Part shown: in pieces, positions 26,230 to 36,401 of the stretch | How positions within the stretch are numbered: position 1 is the first letter of the stretch | Layout of the letters: each line of letters begins with the position of its first letter | Assembly (NCBI GenBank): GCA_938040055.1 | Contig: CALHWY010000007.1 | Coordinates: forward strand, 58,803 to 122,802 | Reading direction: 5' to 3' | Length of the DNA stretch: 64,000 nt | From: an uncultured Endomicrobiia bacterium | GTDB taxonomy: Bacteria; Elusimicrobiota; Endomicrobiia; Endomicrobiales; Endomicrobiaceae | The notes under the pieces: generated by a model | Told to the model about the DNA's origin: nothing | What the model saw: the letters and a program-made list of their open reading frames with translations, nothing else | Databases searched by the model: none | Made by a program: the position numbers and the translations under genes

Positions 26230-28764
26230 ATGGCACAAAAGGATAAGAGCAGACAGCAAGAAGCCGAAACGGCCGAAGCCAATATCGCGCCGAGAAATAT
26301 TGAAGATGAAATGAAAACGTCTTATATCGATTATGCGATGAGCGTTATCGTAGGAAGAGCTTTGCCGGACGTGCGCGACGGTCTTAAACCCATTCACAGA
26401 CGCATACTTTATACTATGAAGGAAATGGGAATGAAGCACGGCACGGCCTACAAAAAATCGGCGAGAGTGGTCGGAGACGTCATGGGTAAATATCATCCCC
26501 ACGGCGATTCGGCCATTTACGAGTCGATGGTGCGCATGGCGCAGGACTGGTCTTTGCGTTATCCCATGGTGGACGGGCAGGGCAATTTCGGCAGCATTGA
26601 CGGAGACGGCGCCGCGGCAATGCGTTATACCGAAGCCCGCATGGAAGCGATCGCTGACGAAATGCTTGCCGATCTGGACAAAAACACGGTCGATTTTATG
26701 CCCAATTACGACGGCTCTTTAAAAGAGCCCGTGGTTCTTCCTTCCAAACTTCCAAGCCTTCTTATAAACGGTTCGCAGGGCATAGCCGTGGGAATGGCGA
26801 CAAATGTTCCCACGCACAATCTTGCGGAAGTATGCGACGCCGTAATCGCTTTAATAGATGACGAAGAACTGCCTGTCGGCGAAATAATGAAATATATCAA
26901 AGGGCCGGATTTTCCTACCGGAGCGATAATACTCGGCAGGGGCGGGATTAAAGATTATATGGAAAAAGGCAGAGGTTCGGTCAAGATGAGGGCCAAAGCC
27001 GCCATAGAAGAATACAAAAACGGGCGTGAAGCGATAATCGTAAACGAGATTCCTTATCAGGTCAATAAATCCAATCTTATAATTTCCATAGCCGAACTGG
27101 TAAAAGATAAAAAGATTGACGGCATATCGGATTTAAGAGACGAATCCGACCGGGACGGCATAAGAATAGTGATAGAGATTAAAAGGGACGGCAACGCGCA
27201 GGTGGTGCTCAACCAGCTGTTTAAACATACGCAGATGCAGTCTTCTTTCGGCGTGATAATGCTTGCTCTTGTAAACAACCGTCCGAAAGTGATGAACATA
27301 AAAGAAGTGCTTAACCATCACATAGAGCACAGAAAAGCAGTTATAGTAAGGCGCACCAAATTTGAACTGCAAAAAGCCGAAGCCAGAGCCCATATTCTTG
27401 AAGGATTGAAAATCGCGGTTGAAAACATAGACGCGGTCGTAAAAATCATCAGAGGCGCCAAAGACAAAGACGAAGCGCGCCGGGAGCTTATGTTAAAGTT
27501 CAGGCTCAGCAAAACGCAGTCCGAAGCCATTCTGGAAATGAAACTCCACCAGCTTACCGGTCTTGAAAGGGCGGCTATTGAAAACGAATATCTTGAACTG
27601 ATAAAGCTGATAGAGAAACTCCGCTCGATACTGGCGGATCCTAAAAAAGTTCTTAATATCATTAAAGAAGAAACTCTCGAAATCAAAAAGAAATACGGAG
27701 ATAAAAGAAGAACGCAGATTCAGGCCGCCGAAGCCGACTTTAATATAGAGGATCTGATTCAGGAAGAAGAAGTCGCTGTTACGATGTCGCATGCCGGCTA
27801 TATCAAACGCATACCTTTGGACACTTATAAATCCCAGCACAGAGGCGGCCGCGGCATAACGGCGATGAACACAAAAGAGGAAGATTTTGTTGAAAGCCTG
27901 TTTATAACGAGCTCTCATTCATATCTTCTGTTTTTCACTTCCAGAGGAAGGCTTTACTGGATAAGAGCTTACGAAATACCGGAAGGCGCGAGAACTTCAA
28001 AAGGAAAAGCGATAGTAAATCTTTTGCAGCTTGCCCCTGAAGAAAAAATTACAGCCGCGATTCCGATAAGATCGCTGAAAGAAAAAGAAATAAAAGACGA
28101 ATATCTTTTAATGGGAACAAGAAGAGGAACCATTAAAAAAATCGCCCTGACGGAATTCGCCAATCCCAGAAAGGGCGGCATAATAGCCATAAAGCTTGAA
28201 GACGGCGATGTTTTGACGGAAGTAAAAGCTATTGAGAAAAATCCGGAAGTGGTGATAGCTACAAGAAAAGGCATAGCGATAAGATTTAAAGAAAGCGATG
28301 TGAGGGCTATCGGCCGCGCGGGCATGGGAGTTAAAGGAATTACGCTTGACAAAGAAGATGAAGTGATAGGAATGGAAGTAATGTCTCCGGACGACGTTTT
28401 CCTTTCGGTTTCGGAAAACGGTTACGGCAAAAGGACGGAAGTCGGCAAATACCGCCTGCAAAAAAGGGCGGGACGCGGCGTTATAAATATGCAGGCCACG
28501 GAAAGAAACGGGGATATCGTCGGAATTAAAAAGGCCAATAAAGGCGAAGAAATTATGGTGATGACGCAAAACGGCATAACCATAAGAATGAGGGTGGACA
28601 GCATATCGGTGATCGGTCGAAACACTCAAGGGGTCAGGCTGGTAAGGCTTGAAGAAGGCGACAAAGTCGCCGCGGTGGCTTGCGTGGTGCAGGAGGAAGC
28701 CGGCGGCGAAGTGCATGACGCTCTGGAAAAAGCCAAGCCCGAAGATAAAGAAGAAGACAAATAA
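26230..28764 (+). CDS. gyrA: DNA gyrase subunit A
   Basis: The product is 844 aa. It begins with the family's DEMKTSYIDYAMSVIVGRAL segment. The catalytic tyrosine in AAMRYTEAR is Tyr133. The quinolone-resistance region reads HPHGDSAIYE, with Ser and Glu at the usual sensitive positions. A GyrA-box-like QHRGGRG starts at Gln536, so this is gyrase rather than topoisomerase IV. Six beta-pinwheel blades follow, and the tail is acidic. It cuts and rejoins DNA while GyrB hydrolyses ATP. A terminator lies directly downstream, separating it from the CRISPR locus. Confidence 0.97.
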   Translation: MAQKDKSRQQEAETAEANIAPRNIEDEMKTSYIDYAMSVIVGRALPDVRDGLKPIHRRILYTMKEMGMKHGTAYKKSARVVGDVMGKYHPHGDSAIYESMVRMAQDWSLRYPMVDGQGNFGSIDGDGAAAMRYTEARMEAIADEMLADLDKNTVDFMPNYDGSLKEPVVLPSKLPSLLINGSQGIAVGMATNVPTHNLAEVCDAVIALIDDEELPVGEIMKYIKGPDFPTGAIILGRGGIKDYMEKGRGSVKMRAKAAIEEYKNGREAIIVNEIPYQVNKSNLIISIAELVKDKKIDGISDLRDESDRDGIRIVIEIKRDGNAQVVLNQLFKHTQMQSSFGVIMLALVNNRPKVMNIKEVLNHHIEHRKAVIVRRTKFELQKAEARAHILEGLKIAVENIDAVVKIIRGAKDKDEARRELMLKFRLSKTQSEAILEMKLHQLTGLERAAIENEYLELIKLIEKLRSILADPKKVLNIIKEETLEIKKKYGDKRRTQIQAAEADFNIEDLIQEEEVAVTMSHAGYIKRIPLDTYKSQHRGGRGITAMNTKEEDFVESLFITSSHSYLLFFTSRGRLYWIRAYEIPEGARTSKGKAIVNLLQLAPEEKITAAIPIRSLKEKEIKDEYLLMGTRRGTIKKIALTEFANPRKGGIIAIKLEDGDVLTEVKAIEKNPEVVIATRKGIAIRFKESDVRAIGRAGMGVKGITLDKEDEVIGMEVMSPDDVFLSVSENGYGKRTEVGKYRLQKRAGRGVINMQATERNGDIVGIKKANKGEEIMVMTQNGITIRMRVDSISVIGRNTQGVRLVRLEEGDKVAAVACVVQEEAGGEVHDALEKAKPEDKEEDK

Positions 28765-28770
28765 AAATAA

Positions 28771-28808
28771 AAAAGCCGCTGAACAAAAGTTCGGCGGCTT
28801 TTTTATTT
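28771..28808 (+). terminator. Rho-independent terminator after gyrA
   Basis: AAAAGCCGCTGAAC and GTTCGGCGGCTTTT form a 14-bp stem with one T-G wobble and an AAAA loop, followed by TTTTATTT. It ends the gyrA transcript seven bases after the stop codon. Confidence 0.9.
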
Positions 28809-28893
28809 AAAAGATTTTTTTGCGGAGAGATAACAGTTATTTCAGCCAAGAAACAATAACTTATTTTATATTTTTTAGATTTCAGGAGAAAAA

Positions 28894-31800
28894 ATGAAAC
28901 GATTTACCAATCTTTATAGTCTTTCAAAAACATTAAGATTTGAACTTATTCCCCAAAGAGAAACTTTAGAAAATATCAAAAAAAGTGGAATCTTAGAACA
29001 AGTTGATAATAGAGCAGAAAAATATAAAAGAGTAAAACAAATAATAGATGAATACCATAAATGCTTCATTGAAAAATCTCTAAAAAACAAAAAGATAGAT
29101 GATTATTTTCTGAATTCATATTTAGATCTATTTAAGATAAAAAATAAAAATGACAGCCAAAAGAAAAGCTTTAATACAGTAGAAGAAAAATTAAGGCAGC
29201 AAATTATAACTTTCTTTGATAAAAATCAACTTAAAAGATTATTCGGTTCAGAGTTAATAAAAGAAGATTTGCCAAAGTTTACAGAGAATGAAGAAGAAAA
29301 GAGTCTGATTGGTGAATTTGATAAATTTACAACATATTTTGTCGGTTTTCATGAAAATAGAAAAAATATATATTCGGATGAAAAAAAATCAACATCTATC
29401 GCATATCGTCTTATAAATGACAATTTGCCTAAATTTATAAATAATATTTTTGTTTTTGAAAAAATCCTTAAAACGGAAATTGTTCGGAATTTTACCGAAC
29501 TTTATGAAAATATAAAAAAAGATTTAAAAGATAATAATATTAGCGAAATTTCCGATATTTTTAAATTGGAATACTACAGCAATGTTCTTACTCAAACACA
29601 AATAGATATATACAATTCAGTAATAGGCGGTAAAATATTAGAAGATGGAACAAAAATAAAAGGGCTAAACGAATATATAAATCTCTATAACCAGCAGCAA
29701 TCTGAAAAATTAAAACGACTGCCGAAATTCACTATTTTATTTAAACAAATTCTTAGTGATAGAATCAGCGCTTCTTGGCTTTCTGAAAAGTTTACAAATG
29801 ACAATGAGGTGCTGAAAAGCATCGGAAATATTTATTCTGAGATTGAAGTAAGTATTCAAAGTTTAAAAAGCTTACTTAATGATTTAAAAGATTTTGATTT
29901 ATCGAAAATATATTTGCGTAATGATATCGGTTTAACCGACATCTCTCAAAAATTCTTTGGTAATTATTCCGTAATCACAACTGCTGTAAAAGGCAATATT
30001 AGAGAAAAAAATCCGCAAAAGAAGAAAGAAACGCAAGAAAAATATGATGAGCGGATAAACAAACTGTTTAAAAATAATGACAGCTTTTCAATAGGATTTA
30101 TTAATAATTGCATAAAAGAAAAATTCCTTGCAGATTATTTTATAAGTTCAGGGAAAAATGAAGAACAGGGAGATTTGTTCGCTCAAATAGAAGAAAAGCA
30201 TTCTGCCGTTGAAGTGTTATTAAACACTCAATATCCAAAAGAAAAATCGCTTATACAGGATAAGAAATCGATTGAACTCATAAAAGAATTTTTGGACAGC
30301 ATAAAAAATTTAGAACACTTTGTTAAACCTCTTCTTGGCAGCGGTGATGAGGCAGATAGGGAAGCTGCTTTTTACAGTGAATTTGAGAAATTATGGACTG
30401 AGATCGATAAGATAACGCCTTTGTATAATAAAGTGCGCAATTACGCGACTAAAAAACCGTATTCCGTTGAAAAAATAAAACTGAATTTTGAAAACTCTAC
30501 TTTGCTTGCGGGCTGGGACATAAATAAAGAAAAAGACAACTCAAGCATTATATTGCGTAAAAACGGACTTTATTACCTTGTCATTATGGATATAGATAAC
30601 CGCAAAGTTTTTGAAGGCGCTGAAACTGACGGAACGGGTTATGAAAAGATGGAGTATAAACTTTTGCCCGGAGCTAATAAGATGCTGCCGAAAGTGTTCT
30701 TTTCGGACAGCAGGATTAAAGAATTTAATCCGAGCGATAAACTAATTAAAAACTATGAGAATGAAACTCATAAAAAAGGCGACAAATTTAATATAGCGGA
30801 TTGTCACGCATTGATAGATTTTTTCAAAGCTTCAATAAACAAGCATGAGGAATGGAAAAATTTTAATTTTAAATTTTCAGACACTAAAACATATAAAGAT
30901 TTAAGCGGTTTTTACCGCGAGGTTGAGCAGCAAGGGTATAAGATTACATTCAGAAATATTTCCGAAGAATATATAAATAAGCTTGTGGAAGAAGGCAAGA
31001 TATATCTTTTTCAAATCTATAATAAAGATTTTTCAGAATTCAGCAAAGGAACACCGAATATGCATACGCTGTATTGGAAAGCTTTGTTTGATGAAGATAA
31101 TCTTAAAAATGTCGTTTATAAATTAAACGGACAAGCTGAAATTTTTTATAGAAAAGGAAGTATAGCAAAAGAAAGTACAATAATACATAAAGCAAATAAT
31201 GCTATAGAAAACAAAAATATAAATAATAAGAAAAAAGAAAGTAAATTTAAATACGATATTATAAAAGACAGAAGATATACTGTTGATAAATTCCAGTTCC
31301 ATGTGCCGATAACAATGAATTTTAAGGCGGTAGGCAATGAGAGGATTAACGAGGAGGTAAATCAATTTATTAAAGATAACAATATAAAACATATAATAGG
31401 CATTGATAGAGGCGAAAGGCATTTGCTGTATTTAAGCTTAATTGATTTGAGCGGCAATATAGTAAAACAATTTTCTCTTAATGAGATCATAAACGAGTAT
31501 AACGGAAATTCATATAAAACAAACTATCATAATTTGTTGGAAAAAAGAGAAGCCGAGCGTGATAAATCCAGAAAAAGCTGGCAGACTATTGAAACAATCA
31601 AAGAATTAAAAGAAGGCTATATCAGCCAGGTTGTCCATAAAATTACACGGCTTATTATTGAACATAATGCTATTGTAATTTTAGAAGATTTAAATTTCGG
31701 CTTTAAAACATCCCGTCAAAAAGTTGAAAAACAGGTTTATCAAAAGTTTGAAAAAATGCTTATAGACAAACTTAATTATTTAGTTGATAAGAAATGTGAC

Positions 31801-32571
31801 GCAAACAAATTGGGCGGACTTTTAAAAGCCTATCAGCTGACAAATAAATTTGAAAGTTTTCAAAAAATGGGAAAACAAAACGGATTTTTGTTTTATATTC
31901 CGGCATGGAATACCAGCAAAATGGACCCTGTTACAGGTTTTGTGAATTTATTTGATACGCATTATACAAATGTTGAAAATGCTCAAAAGTTTTTTGAAAA
32001 GTTTGAGGATATAAAATTTAATGAAGATAAAAACTATTTTGAATTTGTTGTTAAAGACTATACAAAATTTAATTCAAGATCAGAAGATACAAGACAAAAT
32101 TGGGTAATTTGTACTAATAAAGAAAGAATAAAAACTTTTAGGAACAAAGAAAAAAATAATCAATGGGACTATCAAGAAATCAAATTAACGGAACAGTTTA
32201 TTTTGTTGTTTGAAAAGAACAATATTGATTATAAGACAAATCTTAAAAATCAAATAATAAACTGTAAGGAAAAAGATTTTTTTGAAGAATTGTTGTTTTT
32301 GTTTAAATTAACTTTACAAATGAGAAACAGCATTACCGGTACGGAAATTGATTATTTAATATCTCCTGTTGCAGATAAAACCGGCAATTTTTTTGATAGC
32401 AGAAAAAATATAAATAACTTACCAAATAATGCCGATGCTAACGGAGCATACAATATTGCAAGAAAAGGGCTTTGGGTTATAGAACAAATAAAACAAGCGG
32501 ATAATTTAAAAAAAATAAATCTTGCTATAACAAATAAACAGTGGTTGCAATTTGTACAAAAGAGTAATTGA
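28894..32571 (+). CDS. cas12a: CRISPR-associated nuclease Cas12a (type V-A effector)
   Basis: The product is 1225 aa, normal for Cas12a. The N-terminus has the WED-I signature LSKTLRFELIP. The crRNA-processing region around residues 755-810 keeps a His (IIHKAN) and Lys residues (NKN, IKDRRYT) where characterised Cas12a proteins process pre-crRNA. RuvC-I is IGIDRGERHLLYLSL (Asp838), RuvC-II is VILEDLNFGF (Glu931) and RuvC-III is NADANGAYNIA (Asp1181). The Nuc domain lies between II and III, so all catalytic acids are present. It should cut double-stranded DNA next to a T-rich PAM. AGGAG lies seven bases before the ATG. The gene is much richer in AAA/AAT/ATA codons than gyrA before it, suggesting transfer. 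Confidence 0.97.
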   Translation: MKRFTNLYSLSKTLRFELIPQRETLENIKKSGILEQVDNRAEKYKRVKQIIDEYHKCFIEKSLKNKKIDDYFLNSYLDLFKIKNKNDSQKKSFNTVEEKLRQQIITFFDKNQLKRLFGSELIKEDLPKFTENEEEKSLIGEFDKFTTYFVGFHENRKNIYSDEKKSTSIAYRLINDNLPKFINNIFVFEKILKTEIVRNFTELYENIKKDLKDNNISEISDIFKLEYYSNVLTQTQIDIYNSVIGGKILEDGTKIKGLNEYINLYNQQQSEKLKRLPKFTILFKQILSDRISASWLSEKFTNDNEVLKSIGNIYSEIEVSIQSLKSLLNDLKDFDLSKIYLRNDIGLTDISQKFFGNYSVITTAVKGNIREKNPQKKKETQEKYDERINKLFKNNDSFSIGFINNCIKEKFLADYFISSGKNEEQGDLFAQIEEKHSAVEVLLNTQYPKEKSLIQDKKSIELIKEFLDSIKNLEHFVKPLLGSGDEADREAAFYSEFEKLWTEIDKITPLYNKVRNYATKKPYSVEKIKLNFENSTLLAGWDINKEKDNSSIILRKNGLYYLVIMDIDNRKVFEGAETDGTGYEKMEYKLLPGANKMLPKVFFSDSRIKEFNPSDKLIKNYENETHKKGDKFNIADCHALIDFFKASINKHEEWKNFNFKFSDTKTYKDLSGFYREVEQQGYKITFRNISEEYINKLVEEGKIYLFQIYNKDFSEFSKGTPNMHTLYWKALFDEDNLKNVVYKLNGQAEIFYRKGSIAKESTIIHKANNAIENKNINNKKKESKFKYDIIKDRRYTVDKFQFHVPITMNFKAVGNERINEEVNQFIKDNNIKHIIGIDRGERHLLYLSLIDLSGNIVKQFSLNEIINEYNGNSYKTNYHNLLEKREAERDKSRKSWQTIETIKELKEGYISQVVHKITRLIIEHNAIVILEDLNFGFKTSRQKVEKQVYQKFEKMLIDKLNYLVDKKCDANKLGGLLKAYQLTNKFESFQKMGKQNGFLFYIPAWNTSKMDPVTGFVNLFDTHYTNVENAQKFFEKFEDIKFNEDKNYFEFVVKDYTKFNSRSEDTRQNWVICTNKERIKTFRNKEKNNQWDYQEIKLTEQFILLFEKNNIDYKTNLKNQIINCKEKDFFEELLFLFKLTLQMRNSITGTEIDYLISPVADKTGNFFDSRKNINNLPNNADANGAYNIARKGLWVIEQIKQADNLKKINLAITNKQWLQFVQKSN

Positions 32572-32613
32572 TTTTATAATTTTGTTGTTTAATTTATACT
32601 TTAGGAGATTACC

Positions 32614-35600
32614 ATGGAAAATTTAGAAAATGAATATCAAATCACAAAGACTATTAGGTTCAAGTTAATACCGCAACAAGATATAAACAATCCATATAAG
32701 AATAACAATGCGGCAAAAGATGTTTCTAACTTAATTTCCAAAACACAAAATACTTTAATTTTATTAAAAGATATTCTTTATGCTAAAGATAAAAATGGAG
32801 GGTTCATATTTAAAAAAGATAATTCTAATAAGTGGAGAGGCGATATTAAAATTAAATACACTTGGATGCGCAATTTTATGAAAACGGCTTTTTATGCCAA
32901 TAAAGAAGAAAACCCTCCCAAACATTATAAATTGGCAGATTTGGAATATGTTCAGAACGAATTTGATAAACGCTGGTTTATTGAAATGCAGGAAATCATT
33001 GATAAGCTGAAAGATTTTCAAAAAAGCATGGAAAATAATGAAAAAGAAATGCAAAGAGATTCGCAAGCCGCTTTAATAATAAGTCAGCTTGCCAAGCGAA
33101 ATAATTTTGAATTTATTAAAGGTTTTGTTTTGGCATTATGTGCTACAAATAAACCGGAAACAGATAAGCTTATTGATAATTTAAAAAAAGCTATAAGTGA
33201 ATTGGAAAAGGAACTGAATATACAAAAAGAAAATTTTCTCCCCAGCCAAAGCAAAGGCGTGCAATTTGCAGCCGGTTCTTTCAATTTTTATACTGTCAAC
33301 AAATCTCCAAAAATGCTTGGAGACTATTTAATAAAAGAAAAAGCAAAATTAAAAAGAAATTTTTTTATTGAGGAAGAGCATCAAGGGAAAAAGTATTGGA
33401 AACCTAGAGATGAATATAAAGAGTATAACGGTATTATTGAATATTTAGGATTAAAAAATGAATTACAATCAAAATCTCTTGAAGAAGTGTATAGAGAAAT
33501 AAAAAAATGGAAAGCAAAAGAAAAGACAAAATTTATGGAAGCATTACAAGCTAATGATGATGCAAAAGCCAAATCTATAAAACTCTTTGAGTCATCTGAC
33601 AAACATTATAATGAAATAAAAAACCGTATATTATCTATTCAAGAATTGGCTAATAAGCTTAATAATCCTGCATTATCATCTGATCAAAAAATAAAATATA
33701 AAAATAAACTGAAGGAAATCAAACAGAAAAAAAATGATTTTTTTAATACATTTATAAGTAATCCGCAAACACCAAAGTATAAAAATCTGTGTAATTTCTA
33801 TAGAAAAGTTGCACAAGAACGCGGCAATAGTATTGCTAAAATTGGTGCTATAGAAAAAGATAAAAATTTTTCCGAACAGTTAGGATATTGGTGTGTGATT
33901 ATAGAAAAAGAAAAGCGTAAATTTTTATATATGATTCCGCGTGATGAAAAAGATAATATGAAAAAAGCCAATGACTATATTTCAAAACTTGAAAATATAA
34001 CTGACGGCAAAAGCAAATTGCATTATTTTAATTCATTAACTTTGAGAGCTTTAAAAAAACTTTGTTTTAAAGAAACGGATAATACATTCAGGAAAACACT
34101 TCAAGGAAAAGTAGTTTTTCCTCAATATGAACAGGAGTGGAAAGATGACAAGAAAAGACAAATTAAATTTTATCAAGATATTTTAAGAAACCAAAAAACT
34201 CTTGATTTGAGTGCATATGAAAATGTATCGGCATTATGCGAAAATCAGTTTGAATCAATAGAAGATTTTGAAAGTGAAATAAATAAGATTTGTTATGCAA
34301 AAACAGTTCTTGTCTCAGATGAAACTGAAGAAAAACTTAAAAAAGAGTTCAATGCAATATGTTTTGAGATCACTTCACAAGATATTGAACATAGTTTAAA
34401 ATACCCTGCTGACGGCTATCGCAATAAAAAATATACTGAAATATGGATGTCGTTTTGGAAAGATGAAAATGAAAGAGATAAATTTCCATTGAGATTAAAT
34501 CCTGAAATTAAAATAATGTGGAGGCGACCGAAAGCAAGCCGTATTATTAAATATGGTGAGAATTCAAATTTATATGATCAAAATAAGAAAAACCGTTATC
34601 TTCATGAACAGTTCACATTAGCAACCACTATTACCGACAATGCTCACAATATTAAAACAAATCTTGCTTTTAAGGATGTGCAAGATAAAGGAAAAGCAAT
34701 CATAGAATTTAATAAAAACTATGCTGTAGATAAATTCAATTATGCGATTGGTATAGATGTAGGAACTAACGATTTGGCATGTTTAAGTATTATCGATAAA
34801 AATAAAAAACCGCAAAGTTTTGATGTATATGAAATTCGGCAAGATAAACTTGATTTTTTAAAAACAGGTTTTTTAAAAGACGGACAAAAACGAGAAAAAC
34901 CTTACAGGCTAATTCAAAATCCGTCATATTTTTTAAATAAAGATTTATACAAAAGAACTTTTAAAGAAAAGAAAGAAGATTTTAATAAAACTTTTGATGA
35001 ACTGTTTGAAAAAAAGAAGGTATCTGCCATTGATCTAACAACAGCGAAAGTTATTGCCGGGAAAATCATTCTGAACGGCGATTTTTCCGTACATCAGAAT
35101 TTAAAAATTTTAAATGCTAAAAGAAAAATAAGCCAGACATTAAAAGATGATCCGGCTGTTAAAATATATGAAAAAGATTATAAATGGTATATAGAAAATC
35201 AAAAGAATGCTATATATCATAGTAAAATACTTTATAATTCATATAAGCCATATGATGAGATCAAAAAAGAATTATCAGACTTTATAAAAAATCAGAAATT
35301 AGATGATGCTCATTTGGAAGATAATATAAACAAAACACGAGCATCATTAGTTGCAAATATGGTAGGCGTGATTGATTTTTTATATGAGCAATTCCCGGGA
35401 TTTATTGTTTTAGAAAATTTATCTCAATCAATCATTGAATCTCACAGAGAAAAATTTGAGGGAGATATAACTCGCCCTTTGGAATGGGCAATATATCGCA
35501 AATTTCAATCAAAGTGTTTAGTTCCTCCGATAAGTGAATTGTTAAAGCTAAGAGAAAAAAAAAGGCTTAATAGCAATGAAACTGAAGAAGAATCCATTCA

Positions 35601-35847
35601 TCAATTCGGTATTGTCAAATTTATAAATAAAAGAGAAACAAGCTTATTATGCCCTAAATGTGGCAAAAAAGCTTATAATAACTCCGACGATCCTAAATTT
35701 AAGGAAGATAAAAACAATACAATTTTTCAATGCAAAGAATGTGGTTTTCATAACAAGAATAATGCCGGAGAATTTAGTAATTTAGACACTAATGATAAAA
35801 TAGCCGCATTTAATATCGCAAAACGGTGTTTTGAAGCAAATAAATAA
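32614..35847 (+). CDS. cas12a2: Second RuvC effector, Cas12a2-like (zinc ribbon instead of Nuc domain)
   Basis: The product is 1077 aa, somewhat shorter than Cas12a. Its start (YQITKTIRFKLIPQQD) matches the Cas12a WED-I signature, and KNRYLHEQFTLATTIT aligns with the Cas12a segment before RuvC-I, so it should bind the same kind of crRNA handle. RuvC-I is YAIGIDVGTNDLACLSI (Asp715), RuvC-II is FIVLENLSQSI (Glu934) and RuvC-III is NDKIAAFNIA (Asp1061). Between II and III lies a zinc ribbon with Cys1013, Cys1016, Cys1040 and Cys1043, in place of the Nuc domain. This is the arrangement of Cas12a2, which is triggered by RNA targets and degrades nucleic acids broadly, causing abortive infection. 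AGGAG lies seven bases before the ATG. A new, related subtype is the alternative. Confidence 0.78.
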   Translation: MENLENEYQITKTIRFKLIPQQDINNPYKNNNAAKDVSNLISKTQNTLILLKDILYAKDKNGGFIFKKDNSNKWRGDIKIKYTWMRNFMKTAFYANKEENPPKHYKLADLEYVQNEFDKRWFIEMQEIIDKLKDFQKSMENNEKEMQRDSQAALIISQLAKRNNFEFIKGFVLALCATNKPETDKLIDNLKKAISELEKELNIQKENFLPSQSKGVQFAAGSFNFYTVNKSPKMLGDYLIKEKAKLKRNFFIEEEHQGKKYWKPRDEYKEYNGIIEYLGLKNELQSKSLEEVYREIKKWKAKEKTKFMEALQANDDAKAKSIKLFESSDKHYNEIKNRILSIQELANKLNNPALSSDQKIKYKNKLKEIKQKKNDFFNTFISNPQTPKYKNLCNFYRKVAQERGNSIAKIGAIEKDKNFSEQLGYWCVIIEKEKRKFLYMIPRDEKDNMKKANDYISKLENITDGKSKLHYFNSLTLRALKKLCFKETDNTFRKTLQGKVVFPQYEQEWKDDKKRQIKFYQDILRNQKTLDLSAYENVSALCENQFESIEDFESEINKICYAKTVLVSDETEEKLKKEFNAICFEITSQDIEHSLKYPADGYRNKKYTEIWMSFWKDENERDKFPLRLNPEIKIMWRRPKASRIIKYGENSNLYDQNKKNRYLHEQFTLATTITDNAHNIKTNLAFKDVQDKGKAIIEFNKNYAVDKFNYAIGIDVGTNDLACLSIIDKNKKPQSFDVYEIRQDKLDFLKTGFLKDGQKREKPYRLIQNPSYFLNKDLYKRTFKEKKEDFNKTFDELFEKKKVSAIDLTTAKVIAGKIILNGDFSVHQNLKILNAKRKISQTLKDDPAVKIYEKDYKWYIENQKNAIYHSKILYNSYKPYDEIKKELSDFIKNQKLDDAHLEDNINKTRASLVANMVGVIDFLYEQFPGFIVLENLSQSIIESHREKFEGDITRPLEWAIYRKFQSKCLVPPISELLKLREKKRLNSNETEEESIHQFGIVKFINKRETSLLCPKCGKKAYNNSDDPKFKEDKNNTIFQCKECGFHNKNNAGEFSNLDTNDKIAAFNIAKRCFEANK

Positions 35848-35848
35848 A

Positions 35849-36400
35849 ATGGAACTATATATCCAAATTTCAATGCTGAACGATTTTGTTTTTTGTCCGA
35901 GATCTATATTTTTTCACGGACTATATAATTCAAGATCGGAATATCTTTATGAGGGCGAAGCACAGTTTAAAGGAACTGCTGCTCATTCCGCTATTGAAGA
36001 AGGAAGATACAGCACAAAAAAAAGTGTTATTAAAAATTTGCCCATATATAGTGAAAAATATAATCTATGCGGAAGAATTGATATATTTTTTGAAGACGGC
36101 GGCATACTTAGAGAGAGAAAGAAAAGAATAGCTAAAATTTATGACGGATATATTTTGCAGCTTTATGCCCAGTATCATTGTCTTGTGGAAATGGGATATA
36201 AAGTAAATAAACTGGAACTGTACAGTATGGACACAAATAAAATTTTCGATATTTTAAAGCCCGAGGAAGATGCCGTTATGCAGGAAAAATTTGAAAAAGT
36301 TATAGAAGAAATGAATTCTTATAGTTTAACGGCTCCGTTTGAGCCCAATAAGAAAAAGTGCGAAAAATGTATATATTTTTCTCTGTGTGATAAGGGGTGA
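35849..36400 (+). CDS. cas4: CRISPR-associated Cas4 (RecB-like exonuclease)
   Basis: The product is 183 aa from the ATG at 35849, one base after the stop of the second effector. A TTG at 35831 would overlap that gene. Cas4 features are present: an early Cys (LNDFVFCPRS), the metal-binding GRIDIFFEDG with Asp, the ERK of the RecB motif, the LQLYAQYH helix and the C-terminal cysteine triplet KKCEKCIYFSLC for a 4Fe-4S cluster. Cas4 trims new spacers and defines their PAM with Cas1-Cas2. The stop TGA is followed after one base by the cas1 ATG. Confidence 0.95.
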   Translation: MELYIQISMLNDFVFCPRSIFFHGLYNSRSEYLYEGEAQFKGTAAHSAIEEGRYSTKKSVIKNLPIYSEKYNLCGRIDIFFEDGGILRERKKRIAKIYDGYILQLYAQYHCLVEMGYKVNKLELYSMDTNKIFDILKPEEDAVMQEKFEKVIEEMNSYSLTAPFEPNKKKCEKCIYFSLCDKG

Positions 36401-36401
36401 A

